This document shows positions 1 to 8,372 of a DNA stretch of 64,000 bases, in pieces. The position numbers and the translations under genes are program-made. The notes beneath the pieces are model-generated. The model was not told the DNA's origin. It was given only the letters and a program-made list of their open reading frames with translations, and searched no databases. The stretch's first letter is position 1; each line of letters begins with the position of its first letter. The stretch comes from Streptomyces guryensis. GTDB taxonomy: Bacteria > Actinomycetota > Actinomycetes > Streptomycetales > Streptomycetaceae. Where the stretch lies: assembly GCF_021261325.1 (NCBI RefSeq), contig NZ_JAJSBI010000001.1, forward strand, positions 620,001-684,000, written 5' to 3'.

Positions 1-9
1 CCACCGGCC

Positions 10-831
10 TCAGCCCCGCAACTCCGAGAGCACCGCATCCGTGAACACCGGCCACACCTCGACCGCCCAGGGCCCGAAGGCCCGGTCGGTCAAGGCCACG
101 CCCGCCACTCCCGCATCCGGGTCGATCCACAGGAACGTACCCGACTGTCCGAAGTGCCCGAAGGTGCGCGCGGAGGACGAAGAGCCCGTCCAGTGCGGCG
201 ACTTGGAGTCGCGGATCTCGAAGCCCAGGCCCCAGTCGTTCGGGTTCTGGTGCCCGTAGCCGGGCAGGACACCCTTCGTACCCGGGTACTGGACCGTCAT
301 CGTCTGTGCCACCGTCCGCGGATCCAGCAACCGCGGCGCCTGCACCTCGGCGGCGAACCGCAGCAGGTCCTCCACCGTCGACACACCGTCCTTCGCGGGG
401 GAGCCCTCCAGGGATGTGCCGGTCATCCCCAGCGGCTCCAGCACCGCCTGCCGCAGATACTCGCCGAACGGGATGTCCGTCGCCTTGGCGATGTGGTCGC
501 CGAGCTGCTCGAACCCGGCGTTGGAGTACAGCCGCCGCTCCCCGGGCGGTGCGGTCACCCGGTGCTCGTCGAACGCGAGCCCCGAGGTGTGGGCCAGCAG
601 ATGGCGGACCGTCGAGCCGGGCGGACCGGCCGGCTCGTCGAGCTCGATCGCCCCCTCCTCGTACGCGACGAGGGCGGCGTACGCGGCGAGCGGCTTGGTG
701 ACCGAGGCGAGGGGAAAGCGGTGGTCTGCCGGGCCATGGGTGCCGAGGACCGTGCCGTCGCCCCGCACCACACCCGCCGCGGCGGTGGGAACCGGCCAGT
801 TTTCGATCAGCGCAAGGCTCTTCAGCGACAT
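10..831 (-). CDS. Serine hydrolase of the beta-lactamase / class C PBP family
   Basis: A 273-residue soluble protein with no signal peptide. The class C beta-lactamase/DD-peptidase active-site set is readable: SVTK at residues 43-46 (nucleophile Ser43, general base Lys46), YSN at 102-104, and an HFGQSG segment near the C-terminus in the place of the KTG-type box. HLLAHTSGL, just before the YSN, is typical of the beta-lactamase-related esterase/peptidase family (COG1680). Its length is short for the family (usually 350-450), which fits a minimal catalytic domain acting on an unknown ester or amide. The stop codon is 12 bases from the window edge, so the gene is complete. It faces the same way as the GNAT gene that precedes it with 18 bp between them, so the two may be co-transcribed. 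Substrate cannot be inferred. Confidence 0.9.
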   Translation of the reverse strand: MSLKSLALIENWPVPTAAAGVVRGDGTVLGTHGPADHRFPLASVTKPLAAYAALVAYEEGAIELDEPAGPPGSTVRHLLAHTSGLAFDEHRVTAPPGERRLYSNAGFEQLGDHIAKATDIPFGEYLRQAVLEPLGMTGTSLEGSPAKDGVSTVEDLLRFAAEVQAPRLLDPRTVAQTMTVQYPGTKGVLPGYGHQNPNDWGLGFEIRDSKSPHWTGSSSSARTFGHFGQSGTFLWIDPDAGVAGVALTDRAFGPWAVEVWPVFTDAVLSELRG

Positions 832-849
832 GCCGTCGAGCCTAAGCGC

Positions 850-1326
850 TCACAGCATGAGCTCCAGCAGGGGGTCGGGCCTGGGCTTGGTCCTGAAGCC
901 GAGGGAGACATAGAGCGGCTCAGCCTCCGGGGAGGCGGTGAGGTGCACCCGTGCGGCACCGCGCTCCCGGAACCAGTCCAGCAGTACGTCCATGCACGCG
1001 CGCGCGTATCCGCGGCGCCGCGCGTCCGGGTCGGTCGCCACGCTGAAGACGTAGCCGACCCTCCCGAGCGGATCGCCCGCCTTCCCGATCCGGTAGTCGA
1101 CGGTCCCGGCCACCAGCGCGGCCAGCGCCCCCGGCCGCTCCGGATGGTCCACGACGAACGCGGCGAAGTTCCCCTCCGCCTCGCCCAGCCTCTCCCGCAG
1201 CCCCGGCAGTGACTCCTGGTGCCAGTCCGTGGCAGGATCCGCCCCCGGTATCGAATCGATCATCACCTGGCGCAGCCGCAGCACTTCCCGCGCGTCCTCG
1301 GGCACGGCCCGGCGTACAAGACTCAT
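850..1326 (-). CDS. GNAT-family N-acetyltransferase
   Basis: About 158 residues with a GNAT fold. The acetyl-CoA loop is the segment VATDPDARRRGYARACMDVLL (an R/Q-x-x-G-x-G/A-type loop after strand beta4), followed by a C-terminal strand with SLGFR that ends the fold. The open frame extends eight codons further (to 1350), but I chose the ATG at 1326 because MSLVRRAVPED is the usual N-terminus and a TAGCGT -10-like box lies seven bases upstream, which would give a leaderless mRNA. It is divergent from the MerR gene at 1439. The substrate is unknown; small-molecule amine acetylation is the default for such genes. Confidence 0.85.
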   Translation of the reverse strand: MSLVRRAVPEDAREVLRLRQVMIDSIPGADPATDWHQESLPGLRERLGEAEGNFAAFVVDHPERPGALAALVAGTVDYRIGKAGDPLGRVGYVFSVATDPDARRRGYARACMDVLLDWFRERGAARVHLTASPEAEPLYVSLGFRTKPRPDPLLELML

Positions 1327-1400
1327 GCCCCGCACGCTAGCCACCGCCACAGCCCGATGTCCCGCCGATTTCCGCCGTGCTTGTTTCTTACGGGTTCCGC

Positions 1401-1431
1401 TTGCTTGGAGTGCACTCGAAGGTCATAGCGT
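1401..1431 (+). promoter_or_regulatory. MerR-type promoter/operator with 19-bp spacer
   Basis: The sequence shows TTGCTT (1401-1406), a spacer of exactly 19 bp (1407-1425) and TAGCGT (1426-1431). An 18-bp near-perfect palindrome, CTTGGAGTGCACTCGAAG (1404-1421), lies over the -35 box and spacer. A 19-bp spacer carrying a dyad is the hallmark of promoters activated by MerR-family proteins. The ATG of the merR gene begins seven bases after the -10, so the transcript is probably leaderless and the regulator probably controls itself and the downstream reductase. Confidence 0.8.
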
Positions 1432-1438
1432 TGAGGTC

Positions 1439-1879
1439 ATGACGGTGATGGAGACCACGCCCACCAGGACCGACAGTTGCGGTGCCCCGCCCCACCCCCA
1501 TCGGCGCCCCGAAGGCCAGGACAGCTACACGATCAGCGAGGTCGTCGCGTTCACCGGCCTCACCGCGCACACCCTGCGCTGGTACGAGCGCATCGGGCTG
1601 ATGCCGCACGTGGACCGCTCGCACACGGGCCAGCGCCGCTACAGCAACCGTGACCTCGACTGGCTGGACCTCGTCGGCAAGCTCCGGCTGACCGGTATGC
1701 CGGTCGCCGACATGGTGCGGTACGCGGAACTGGTGCGCGAGGGCGACCACACGTTCGGCGAGCGTTTCGAACTGCTCGAGCAGACCCGCCGGGACGTGCT
1801 GTCCCGGATGGCGGAGCTCCAGGACACCCTCGCGGTGCTCGACCGGAAGATCAGCTTCTACGCGGAGAAGGTGCGATGA
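1439..1879 (+). CDS. MerR-family transcriptional regulator
   Basis: A 146-residue regulator. The winged HTH is YTISEVVAFTGLTAHTLRWYE (about residues 30-50), followed by the RIGLM and QRRYSNRDLDWL segments diagnostic of MerR proteins. A C-terminal dimerisation helix (about 100-140) contains no conserved Cys pair, so this is not a metal sensor; it resembles the AdhR/YhjM-like group found beside oxidoreductases. The longer open frame upstream is rejected because the promoter described at 1401-1431 ends seven bases before this ATG; an alternative ATG is at 1448. The stop overlaps the aldo/keto reductase start (ATGA), so the two are translationally coupled and the reductase is the likely target. 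Confidence 0.93.
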   Translation: MTVMETTPTRTDSCGAPPHPHRRPEGQDSYTISEVVAFTGLTAHTLRWYERIGLMPHVDRSHTGQRRYSNRDLDWLDLVGKLRLTGMPVADMVRYAELVREGDHTFGERFELLEQTRRDVLSRMAELQDTLAVLDRKISFYAEKVR

Positions 1880-2892
1880 CGGACAGCAGGATCCCGACGG
1901 TACGACTCGGCGCCGACGGCCCCGAGGTCGGCGTACAGGGCCTCGGCTGCATGGGCATGAGCTGGGCGTACGGCCCCACCGACGCGGAGGAGTCGCGGGC
2001 CACCCTGGAGCGGGCACTGGAGCTGGGCGTCACGCTGTACGACACGGCGGAGGGCTACGGCGACGGCGACAACGAGCGCTTCCTTTCGCCGTTCTTCAGG
2101 GCGCACCGGGACGAGGTCGTCATCGCGACCAAGTTCGGCGTACGCGTCCCGGCGGGCGACCGCACCAAGCGGGTCATCCGAGGCGACGCCCCGTATGTCC
2201 GCCAGGCCGTCGAGGGCAGCCTGCGCCGCCTGGACGTCGACGTCATCGACCTCTACTACATGCACCGGCGCGATGTGAACGTGCCGATCGAGGAGACCGT
2301 CGGCGCCATGGCCGAGCTGGTCCGCGAGGGCAAGGTCAAGCACCTCGGCCTCAGCGAGGTCACCGCCGACGAACTGCGCGCCGCGCAGGCCGTGCACCCG
2401 ATCGCCGCCGTGCAGTCGGAGTGGTCCCTGTTCAGCCGGGACATCGAGGCCAACGTGGTGCCGGCCGCCCGCGAACTGGGCGTGGCCCTGGTCCCGTACT
2501 CCCCGCTCGGCCGCGGCTTCCTCGCCGGCTCCTTCTCCAACGCGGACAAGGACCTGACCGACGGCGACGTCCGCCGCTCGATGCCCCGCTTCCAGGGCGA
2601 CAACGCGGCCACCAACGCGGCCCTCCTCGACCCCATCCGCACCGTGGCGGAGGCCCACCACGCCTCCCCGGCCCAGATCGCCCTCGCCTGGGTCCAGCAG
2701 CGGGCGGATGTGCACGGGCTGGCGGTCGCCCAGATTCCTGGCACGACGAAGCGCAGGAGGGTGGAGGAGAACGCAGCGGCAACGGCCATCGTCCTGACGG
2801 ACGAAGAGCTGGCTGCGCTGGAACCGATCGCGTCGAAGGTGGCGGGGACGCGTTACCCGGACATGACCTTCGCATCTGCAGGCAGGGAGTAA
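1876..2892 (+). CDS. Aldo/keto reductase
   Basis: A 338-residue NADPH-dependent oxidoreductase of the TIM-barrel AKR superfamily, closest in pattern to the AKR13 (YakC-like) group. The catalytic tetrad is visible: Asp in TLYDTAEGYG, Tyr in the same segment, Lys in VIATKFG, and His in YYMHRRD. The C-terminal QIPGTTKRRRVEEN segment is the phosphate-binding end of the NADPH site. It probably reduces reactive aldehydes or ketones in the cytoplasm. It overlaps the merR gene by four bases, and operons of this kind are usually induced by the carbonyl substrate. The stop codon sits inside the first copy of a tandem 18-bp repeat. Confidence 0.94.
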   Translation: MTDSRIPTVRLGADGPEVGVQGLGCMGMSWAYGPTDAEESRATLERALELGVTLYDTAEGYGDGDNERFLSPFFRAHRDEVVIATKFGVRVPAGDRTKRVIRGDAPYVRQAVEGSLRRLDVDVIDLYYMHRRDVNVPIEETVGAMAELVREGKVKHLGLSEVTADELRAAQAVHPIAAVQSEWSLFSRDIEANVVPAARELGVALVPYSPLGRGFLAGSFSNADKDLTDGDVRRSMPRFQGDNAATNAALLDPIRTVAEAHHASPAQIALAWVQQRADVHGLAVAQIPGTTKRRRVEENAAATAIVLTDEELAALEPIASKVAGTRYPDMTFASAGRE

Positions 2893-2994
2893 CCCCTTTC
2901 AAGGGAGTAACCCCTTTCAAGGGGGCGCGCGGAGCAGTTTCCAAGCGGGTCCGGGCGGGACGGCTTTCAAGGTGGCGCGGGACGGCTTTCAAGG
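2885..2994. repeat. Two nested short direct repeats after the reductase gene
   Basis: GGGAGTAACCCCTTTCAA occurs twice in perfect tandem (2885-2902 and 2903-2920). A second unit, GGGACGGCTTTCAAGG, occurs at 2957-2972 and 2979-2994. The motif CTTTCAAGG is common to all four. The first copy includes the TAA stop of the reductase. No gene is apparent here. Confidence 0.85.
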
Positions 2995-3058
2995 GGCGCG
3001 GGGCTGTGTCGATTTGCGGCTCCGCCGCGGGGCGCGACCAGCCACGACGAACCCGCGG
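2995..3058 (+). repeat. Dispersed repeat family A, copy 1
   Basis: A 64-bp GC-rich element reading GGCGCGGGGCTGTGTCGATT, then a GCGGCTCCGCCGC dyad, GCGACCAGCC and a terminal AACCCGCGG. Copies with the same order of blocks occur at 22467-22531 (same strand) and 28994-29057 (opposite strand). The internal dyad can form a hairpin. It lies between convergent genes. Confidence 0.8.
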
Positions 3059-3085
3059 AAGCCAACGAACCGCACTCGGCAGACG

Positions 3086-3982
3086 CTAGAGCTCCGCCAG
3101 CAACTCCGCCTTCTTGACGGAGAACTCCTCATCCGTCACCAGCCCCGCCTGATGCAACTCCCCCAGGTGACGAATGCGCTCGGCAATGTCGGCCGGATCG
3201 CGCCTAGGCGCACCGGCCGACACCACAGCCGCCGGCCCGGCCTCCCGCACCGCGGCCAGCACAGCCGCCGCAAACGGCAACGACTCATGTACGGGTCCGT
3301 ACCCCAACCCGAACACCACAGCCGCCGGATCCTGGTCAACCTGCTCAGCCTGTGCAGCACTACGCCGTACCAACCGCAGATGCCCCTCGAGCACCTCCGG
3401 CGACCGCCACTCCACCCCGCTCAGTTCACCGACCGGAAAACTCTGGTCCCCGGCCTTCCACTTGGCGGAGGACGCCCCCGTCCAGAACCACCGGAAGTGC
3501 ACGGTCTTCCCGTCGAAGGACGCCTTCGCGTCATACGCCTTGAACTGCCGGGGCGCCTCGGGCGCGGCCACCAGAAACCGCTCGGCGGGCTCCCCGTCCG
3601 CGGTCAGCAGCGCCCGCAGCTCGTCGGCGTAGTACTCGGCGAGAGCGTCCCGCTCGGCAGGCAGCACCAGCCGGTACGGATCGCACCCTTCCTTGAGCTG
3701 TCCCGCCGCCGCCTCCAGCAGCGGATCGGCCCCGGGCCGCACCTCGGCCCGCAGGACGACGGTGCCGCGCTTCCCGGGGGACAGCGTCACCCCGGAGATC
3801 GCCTCCAGCGGCACACGACGTTCCCCCAGCGCCTGGAAGAGCTTGGGTGTTCGAATCCCCCGTTCGTAACGGATGAGCACGGAGTCGGACTCGAACTCCC
3901 AGGCGGCATGAAATCCGGCCAGTACGTCACCCATGCGGCTCATCGTATGCATGACCCGGTCCTTCGTCTCCACCCCGCGCAT
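3086..3982 (-). CDS. DUF4429 and SHOCT domain protein
   Basis: A 298-residue cytoplasmic protein with two repeats of the DUF4429 fold: one at about 20-130, beginning MGDVLAGFHAAWEFESDSVL, and one at about 150-225 (DGKTVHFRWFW ... WRSPEVLEGHLRLV). It ends in a SHOCT helix-hairpin (about 262-296, IAERIRHLGELHQAGLVTDEEF). SHOCT is a short C-terminal oligomerisation module. DUF4429 resembles PH-like beta domains, and no enzymatic role is known. Start uncertain: M14 and M17 are alternatives to the first ATG. Family membership is firm, function unknown. Confidence 0.9.
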   Translation of the reverse strand: MRGVETKDRVMHTMSRMGDVLAGFHAAWEFESDSVLIRYERGIRTPKLFQALGERRVPLEAISGVTLSPGKRGTVVLRAEVRPGADPLLEAAAGQLKEGCDPYRLVLPAERDALAEYYADELRALLTADGEPAERFLVAAPEAPRQFKAYDAKASFDGKTVHFRWFWTGASSAKWKAGDQSFPVGELSGVEWRSPEVLEGHLRLVRRSAAQAEQVDQDPAAVVFGLGYGPVHESLPFAAAVLAAVREAGPAAVVSAGAPRRDPADIAERIRHLGELHQAGLVTDEEFSVKKAELLAEL

Positions 3983-4000
3983 ACCGCGGTTTCTGCGCCT

Positions 4001-5218
4001 CTACGCGCGTCCGGCCGCGGTCGTGCCGGACAAACCCTCCCGGCACCCGCTCTCCTCGCGTGCGCAGCGCACCGACTGGTACGCGCCAACGCCGATCTCC
4101 GCGAAGTTCAGCACGCTCTGCGTGCCCGGCTCGAAATAGCCGGCATGCCCCTTCGCGCCCTGCGCGGACAGCACCCGTGCCCCGAACGCGGCCGACACCG
4201 GGTCGGCCCCGTGGCCCAGCCCGCCGAGCTCCAGGTACGGCACGTCCTGGACCCAGTCGGTGGCGTCCCGCATCGCCCACACCTGAGCGGTGGTGCGCAG
4301 GTGGGAGGCGTTCGACACGCGCATGCCGGGGCTGGCGGCCACCGCTATGTCGGCCACCCGGCGCGGCAGTCCGGGAGCGGCGATGCCGCACACCACGGAG
4401 CCGTAGCTGTGGCAGAACAGCGAGACCGGCGCCTTGCCGGGCAGCCCGCGCAGCATCGCGTTCAGCCGCAGCGAGCCCTCCGCCGCGCGCATCGCCGTCG
4501 CCGAGTCGATGCCGAGCCCGGCGGGCGCCGTGTAGTCGGCCCAGGCGATCACGGCCGTACGCGTCGTCGGGCTCGCCGCATGCTCCGCCGCGTACAGCGA
4601 CTGGGCCATGCCGAGGGCTGCCGAGTACGGGCGGTTGGTCTTCTGGAAGGTGAGCAGGTTGGTGTCGACGCCGGGGACGACGACCGACACGCGTTCGGCC
4701 CGCTGCAGGTCTCCGATCACCTCCGCTACCCGCCCCGAGCCCTCGGGATCGAAGGCGAGGATCTGCCGGCCCTTGTTCAGCAGCGAGTCGTAGCGGTGCA
4801 TACGGCGGCCGGCGTCCCGCTGTCCGACGGGCGAGAGCCGGCTGTCGTGCATGCGTCCGAGCTCGACCTTGCGCTGCTCGCTGAGCGCGACACGGTTGGC
4901 GCGGTAGCGCAGCGCGACGGGAGCACCGTTCATGTTGCCGACCGCGAGGGGGTAGCGGTGCGCGAGGTGGCTGCGCTCCTGAGCGGTGAGCGAGGCGAAG
5001 AAGCGGGCGAGGTGCGCGGGGGACGCGTCGGCGTCCGGCAGGTGGTGCCCGTGGAAGCGGCCGTGCTCCCAGGAGGAGAGCGAGGCCTGCAGCGGAGTCA
5101 CCGCGCGATGGCTGCGCAGGGCCGTCCATCCGGTGGTCGCCAGCATCACGAACACGACGGCCAGTGCGAGCAGCGCGCGCCAGACGTTCAGTTGCGGGGA
5201 AGTGTCGAAGGAAGTCAC
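4001..5218 (-). CDS. DUF1023-type alpha/beta hydrolase, membrane-anchored
   Basis: 405 residues. An N-terminal hydrophobic helix (about 12-32, WRALLALAVVFVMLATTGW) acts as a signal-anchor. The C-terminal two thirds is a DUF1023 alpha/beta hydrolase: the nucleophile elbow is CHSYGS (about 270), preceded by the strand VSVVVPGVDTN and followed by the Asp-bearing loop ATDW and a late GHAGYF His. This family is abundant in actinomycetes, is thought to act at the cell envelope, and its substrate is not established. It stands alone between the DUF4429 gene and a tetR, both on the same strand. Confidence 0.88.
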   Translation of the reverse strand: MTSFDTSPQLNVWRALLALAVVFVMLATTGWTALRSHRAVTPLQASLSSWEHGRFHGHHLPDADASPAHLARFFASLTAQERSHLAHRYPLAVGNMNGAPVALRYRANRVALSEQRKVELGRMHDSRLSPVGQRDAGRRMHRYDSLLNKGRQILAFDPEGSGRVAEVIGDLQRAERVSVVVPGVDTNLLTFQKTNRPYSAALGMAQSLYAAEHAASPTTRTAVIAWADYTAPAGLGIDSATAMRAAEGSLRLNAMLRGLPGKAPVSLFCHSYGSVVCGIAAPGLPRRVADIAVAASPGMRVSNASHLRTTAQVWAMRDATDWVQDVPYLELGGLGHGADPVSAAFGARVLSAQGAKGHAGYFEPGTQSVLNFAEIGVGAYQSVRCAREESGCREGLSGTTAAGRA

Positions 5219-5332
5219 TGGGAGGACACACTAGGAGAACGAGAGGGTCTCGCGTGAGCTGAGTGACGGGTATCACGTTTCGATAAACGTGGCGATGACC
5301 TCAGTGTCTCTCAATGTCCCGCCCGATCTGCC

Positions 5333-5959
5333 TCAGCGTGTTCGCCATCTCTCTGTGAGTGCCGGGCCCACCTGTTCGAGGTACGAAATCGTCAACGCGC
5401 GCATCGCCTCGACGCTGAAGTCCTCACCGGTGGACCACTGCCGTTCCGTCACCCGCATCACCCCGCCGAACACGGCCACGGCCAGGCGCGGCCGGGGATC
5501 GGCGTCCACGTCCAGGCCCTCGCGCTCGGCGAGGACGCGCGCGATGGTGTCCTCGGTCTCCTCGTTGCGTCGCAGATGTGCGGCGAGCAGCACGGGCGTC
5601 GACTCGATCACCCTGTGCATCCGCAGATAAAGCTCGACCGGTACGACGGCCTCGATCACCTCGTGGAGCGTGTCCCAGCCCTCCAGGACCGCCTGGCGCA
5701 GGGCCTGCACCGGCGCCTCGTCCGCCGGCCGTTCGCGCACGGCTTCGACGAACCGAAGCACCGCCAGCTCCTGCAGGGCGAGCGCGGCCTCCTCCTTGCC
5801 GGCGAAGTAGCGGAAGAAGGTGCGCTGCGAGACGTCGACGGCCTCGGCGATCTCGTCGACGGTCGTCTCCTCGTACCCGCGGGTGGTGAACAGTTCGACG
5901 GCGGTCCGCAGCAGCGCGTCCCGCGTGCGCTGCTTCTTGCGTGCGCGGAGTGTTTCCAT
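5333..5959 (-). CDS. TetR-family repressor, divergent from an efflux pump
   Basis: 208 residues. The N-terminal HTH (about 12-58) reads ALLRTAVELFTTRGYEETTV, then DEIAEAVDVSQRTFFRYFAGK, the classic TetR turn and recognition helix. The C-terminal ligand domain has no specific recognisable relatives. It is transcribed divergently from the DHA2 transporter at 6026 with a 66-bp A/T-rich intergenic region. The usual logic is that it represses the pump and itself until a toxic ligand binds. Confidence 0.93.
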   Translation of the reverse strand: METLRARKKQRTRDALLRTAVELFTTRGYEETTVDEIAEAVDVSQRTFFRYFAGKEEAALALQELAVLRFVEAVRERPADEAPVQALRQAVLEGWDTLHEVIEAVVPVELYLRMHRVIESTPVLLAAHLRRNEETEDTIARVLAEREGLDVDADPRPRLAVAVFGGVMRVTERQWSTGEDFSVEAMRALTISYLEQVGPALTERWRTR

Positions 5960-6025
5960 ATGCGTCAGTTACTGACTTGTGAATTGGTTTGTCAATTGTC
6001 AGCGGCTGTCACTAGCCTCGAACAC
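5960..6025. promoter_or_regulatory. Divergent tetR/efflux promoter region with dyad
   Basis: This 66-bp stretch is unusually A/T-rich for the window. It holds the inverted repeat GTCAGT-T-ACTGAC (5964-5976) and a second partial set of TTGTCA/TGAC words (5973-6002). It is the obvious operator for the adjacent TetR protein. Exact -10/-35 boxes cannot be fixed by eye. Confidence 0.6.
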
Positions 6026-7645
6026 ATGACTAGTCAGACCACCATCGACACGACGGGGCCGGGGGACAGGGCACCGGCAGCCCCGTCGGACGCGCCGCAG
6101 GCCGCCGGGCTGCGCGGCCACCCGTGGTTCACCCTCATCACCGTCGCCGTCGGGGTCATGATGGTGGCCCTCGACGGCACCATCGTGGCCATCGCCAACC
6201 CGGCCATCCAGAAGGACCTCAAGGCGAGCTTCGCCGACGTCCAGTGGATCACCAACGGGTACTTCCTCGCCCTCGCGGTCTCCCTGATCACCGCCGGAAA
6301 GCTGGGCGACCGCTTCGGGCACCGCCAGACCTTCCTGATCGGCGTGACCGGCTTCGCCGCCGCCTCGGGTGCCATCGGCCTGTCCAACAGCATCGCCGCG
6401 GTCGTCACCTTCCGGGTCTTCCAGGGACTGTTCGGCGCGCTGCTGATGCCGGCCGCGCTCGGCCTGCTGCGGGCGACCTTCCCGGCCGAGAAGCTCAACA
6501 TGGCCATCGGTATCTGGGGCATGGTCATCGGCGCCTCCACCGCCGGCGGCCCGATCCTCGGCGGCGTCCTGGTCGAGCACGTCAACTGGCAGTCGGTGTT
6601 CTTCATCAACGTGCCGGTCGGCGTGACAGCCCTGCTCCTGGGCCTGCTGATCCTGCGCGACCACCGCGCCGAGAACGCCCCGCGCTCCTTCGACCTCCTC
6701 GGCATCGCCCTGCTCTCCGGCGCGATGTTCTGCCTGGTCTGGGCCCTGATCAAGGCCCCGGCCTGGGGCTGGGGCGACGGCAGGACCTGGACGTTCATAG
6801 CCGTCTCGATCGTCGGCTTCGTCCTCTTCTCCTTCTGGGAGACGAAGGTCAAGGAGCCGCTGATCCCGCTGACCCTGTTCCGCTCGGTCCCGCTGTCGGC
6901 GGGTGTCGTGCTGATGGTCCTGATGGCCATCGCCTTCATGGGCGGCCTGTTCTTCGTGACGTTCTACCTCCAGAACGTGCACGGCATGAGCCCGATCAAG
7001 GCCGGCGAGCATCTGCTGCCGCTCACCGGCATGATGATCGTCGGCTCCCCGCTCGCGGGCGCGCTGATCACCAAGCTGGGCCCGCGCATCCCGCTGGCCG
7101 GCGGCATGGCGGCCACCGCGATCGCCATGTACGGCATGTCGACGCTGAAGGCGGACACGGGCAGCGCCGAAATGTCCCTCTGGTTCGCCCTCCTCGGCCT
7201 CGGCCTCGCGCCGGTCATGGTCGGCGCCACGGAGGTCATCGTCGGCAACGCGCCCATGGAGCTCTCCGGCGTCGCCGGCGGCCTCCAGCAGGCGGCGATG
7301 CAGATCGGCGGCAGCCTCGGTACGGCCGTCCTCGGCGCCGTGATGGCGTCCAAGGTCGACAGCGACCTCCCGGCCAACTGGAAGGACGCCGGGCTCCCGC
7401 CGCTCACCCCCACCCAGCTGGGCCAGGCCTCCGAGGCCGTCCAGGTCGGTGTGGCCCCGGTCGCCAAGGGAACCCCGGAGGCGATCGCCGCGAAGATCGC
7501 GGGCGTCGCGCACGACACGTTCATCTCCGGCATGAGCCTGGCGTCCCTGGTCGCCTGCGGAGTCGCGGTCGTGGCCGTCTTCGTCGCCCTGCTCACCAAG
7601 CGCGGCGAGAACGCGGAGGCGGGAGCGGGCGCGGCCCACATCTGA
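6026..7645 (+). CDS. DHA2-family MFS drug efflux transporter
   Basis: 539 residues with 14 predicted membrane segments, the EmrB/QacA (DHA2) architecture. Motif A between TM2 and TM3 reads GKLGDRFGHRQ; the first helix carries the DHA2 signature ALDGTIVAIANPAI; motif C lies in GASTAGGPILGGVL. It exports drugs or metabolites by proton antiport. The longer open frame upstream is rejected: the ATG at 6026 follows the shared promoter with the divergent tetR. The last 40 codons end in a short charged tail. Regulation by the neighbouring TetR is inferred from orientation. Confidence 0.94.
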   Translation: MTSQTTIDTTGPGDRAPAAPSDAPQAAGLRGHPWFTLITVAVGVMMVALDGTIVAIANPAIQKDLKASFADVQWITNGYFLALAVSLITAGKLGDRFGHRQTFLIGVTGFAAASGAIGLSNSIAAVVTFRVFQGLFGALLMPAALGLLRATFPAEKLNMAIGIWGMVIGASTAGGPILGGVLVEHVNWQSVFFINVPVGVTALLLGLLILRDHRAENAPRSFDLLGIALLSGAMFCLVWALIKAPAWGWGDGRTWTFIAVSIVGFVLFSFWETKVKEPLIPLTLFRSVPLSAGVVLMVLMAIAFMGGLFFVTFYLQNVHGMSPIKAGEHLLPLTGMMIVGSPLAGALITKLGPRIPLAGGMAATAIAMYGMSTLKADTGSAEMSLWFALLGLGLAPVMVGATEVIVGNAPMELSGVAGGLQQAAMQIGGSLGTAVLGAVMASKVDSDLPANWKDAGLPPLTPTQLGQASEAVQVGVAPVAKGTPEAIAAKIAGVAHDTFISGMSLASLVACGVAVVAVFVALLTKRGENAEAGAGAAHI

Positions 7646-7923
7646 CGCGGGGGACACCCGGCGAACCTGACGGGTTTTCAACGGACTTCGCCTATCAGGG
7701 TGAAGAAGCTAAAGATTCCTCGCGTCCCATGCGAGCCGCAGGCCACAGTGGTCAAGCCCTCCACACGGCATGTTCCTAGGGCACGTTCGTACGGCGTGGA
7801 GGGTGATCGGTGCTGCGGCGCGCTGCCGGAGGGGGTCAGCGCGCCGGCAGCCCGAGGATTAGGAAGCGCACGGTGGGTACCCGCTCGTTGAACCCCGAAC
7901 AGACCCCGGGGTTCAGGGAGTTG
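7646..7923. other. Non-coding spacer with an inverted repeat
   Basis: 278 bp with no convincing gene on either strand. It contains the inverted repeat CCCTCCAC (7757-7764) / GTGGAGGG (7796-7803) with a 31-nt loop, and A/T-rich patches around 7680-7720 that could hold the promoter of the next gene. Confidence 0.5.
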
Positions 7924-8232
7924 ATGATGGCGGGCTTCGGACACGGAACGCGCAGGTACCCCCGCTCACGTGGCCGCACGTGGTCACGGACCGGGCCGGA
8001 TCGCGCAACGCTCGGAATCATCGGAACCATCTGCGCGGTCGCCGGATTCTTCGTGCTGGGGATCATCCTCGGCCCCCTGGCGATCGTCTGCGGTTGGCTG
8101 GCAATGGGTCGCACCTGGGCGGGCAGCCGCTCGGTCCCGGCCTTGGTCGCCTTCGTACTGGGCGCCATCGACACGCTCCTGGCGATCGTGTGGCTCGCCG
8201 GAGCGGCAACCCCGGGCAACGGTCTTCTGTGA
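7924..8232 (+). CDS. Small two-helix membrane protein (DUF4190-like)
   Basis: About 102 residues. A basic, Arg-rich cytoplasmic N-terminus is followed by two hydrophobic helices: GIIGTICAVAGFFVLGIILG, then an AIVCGWLAMG turn, and PALVAFVLGAIDTLLAIVWL. The spacing and the PLAIVCGWLAMGR turn resemble DUF4190 proteins. The start is ATG 7924 or the adjacent ATG 7927; the upstream extension of the frame is low-complexity and unsupported. It is followed by a terminator-like hairpin. Function unknown. Confidence 0.7.
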   Translation: MMAGFGHGTRRYPRSRGRTWSRTGPDRATLGIIGTICAVAGFFVLGIILGPLAIVCGWLAMGRTWAGSRSVPALVAFVLGAIDTLLAIVWLAGAATPGNGLL

Positions 8233-8253
8233 CCCGGGGCGCGTGAGGGAAGG

Positions 8254-8277
8254 GCCCCCGGCGGATCGGCCGGGGGC
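8254..8277 (+). terminator. Rho-independent-type hairpin
   Basis: GCCCCCGGC / GCCGGGGGC arms (8254-8262, 8269-8277) with a six-base loop, just after the small membrane protein gene. No T-run, as is common in Streptomyces. Confidence 0.65.
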
Positions 8278-8372
8278 TCGCCCGCGGGCAGTCGTGCCGC
8301 CACGGGCGGCGCCCCTCCCAAAGAGAGCAGCCCCCCGCACGCGCGGGCAAGCGAACCCGCGGCGCCTCCCGT

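Noticed and set aside
3850..3880. A tRNA-like T-loop (GTTCGAATCC)
   Set aside because: No cloverleaf around it; it lies inside the DUF4429 coding sequence.
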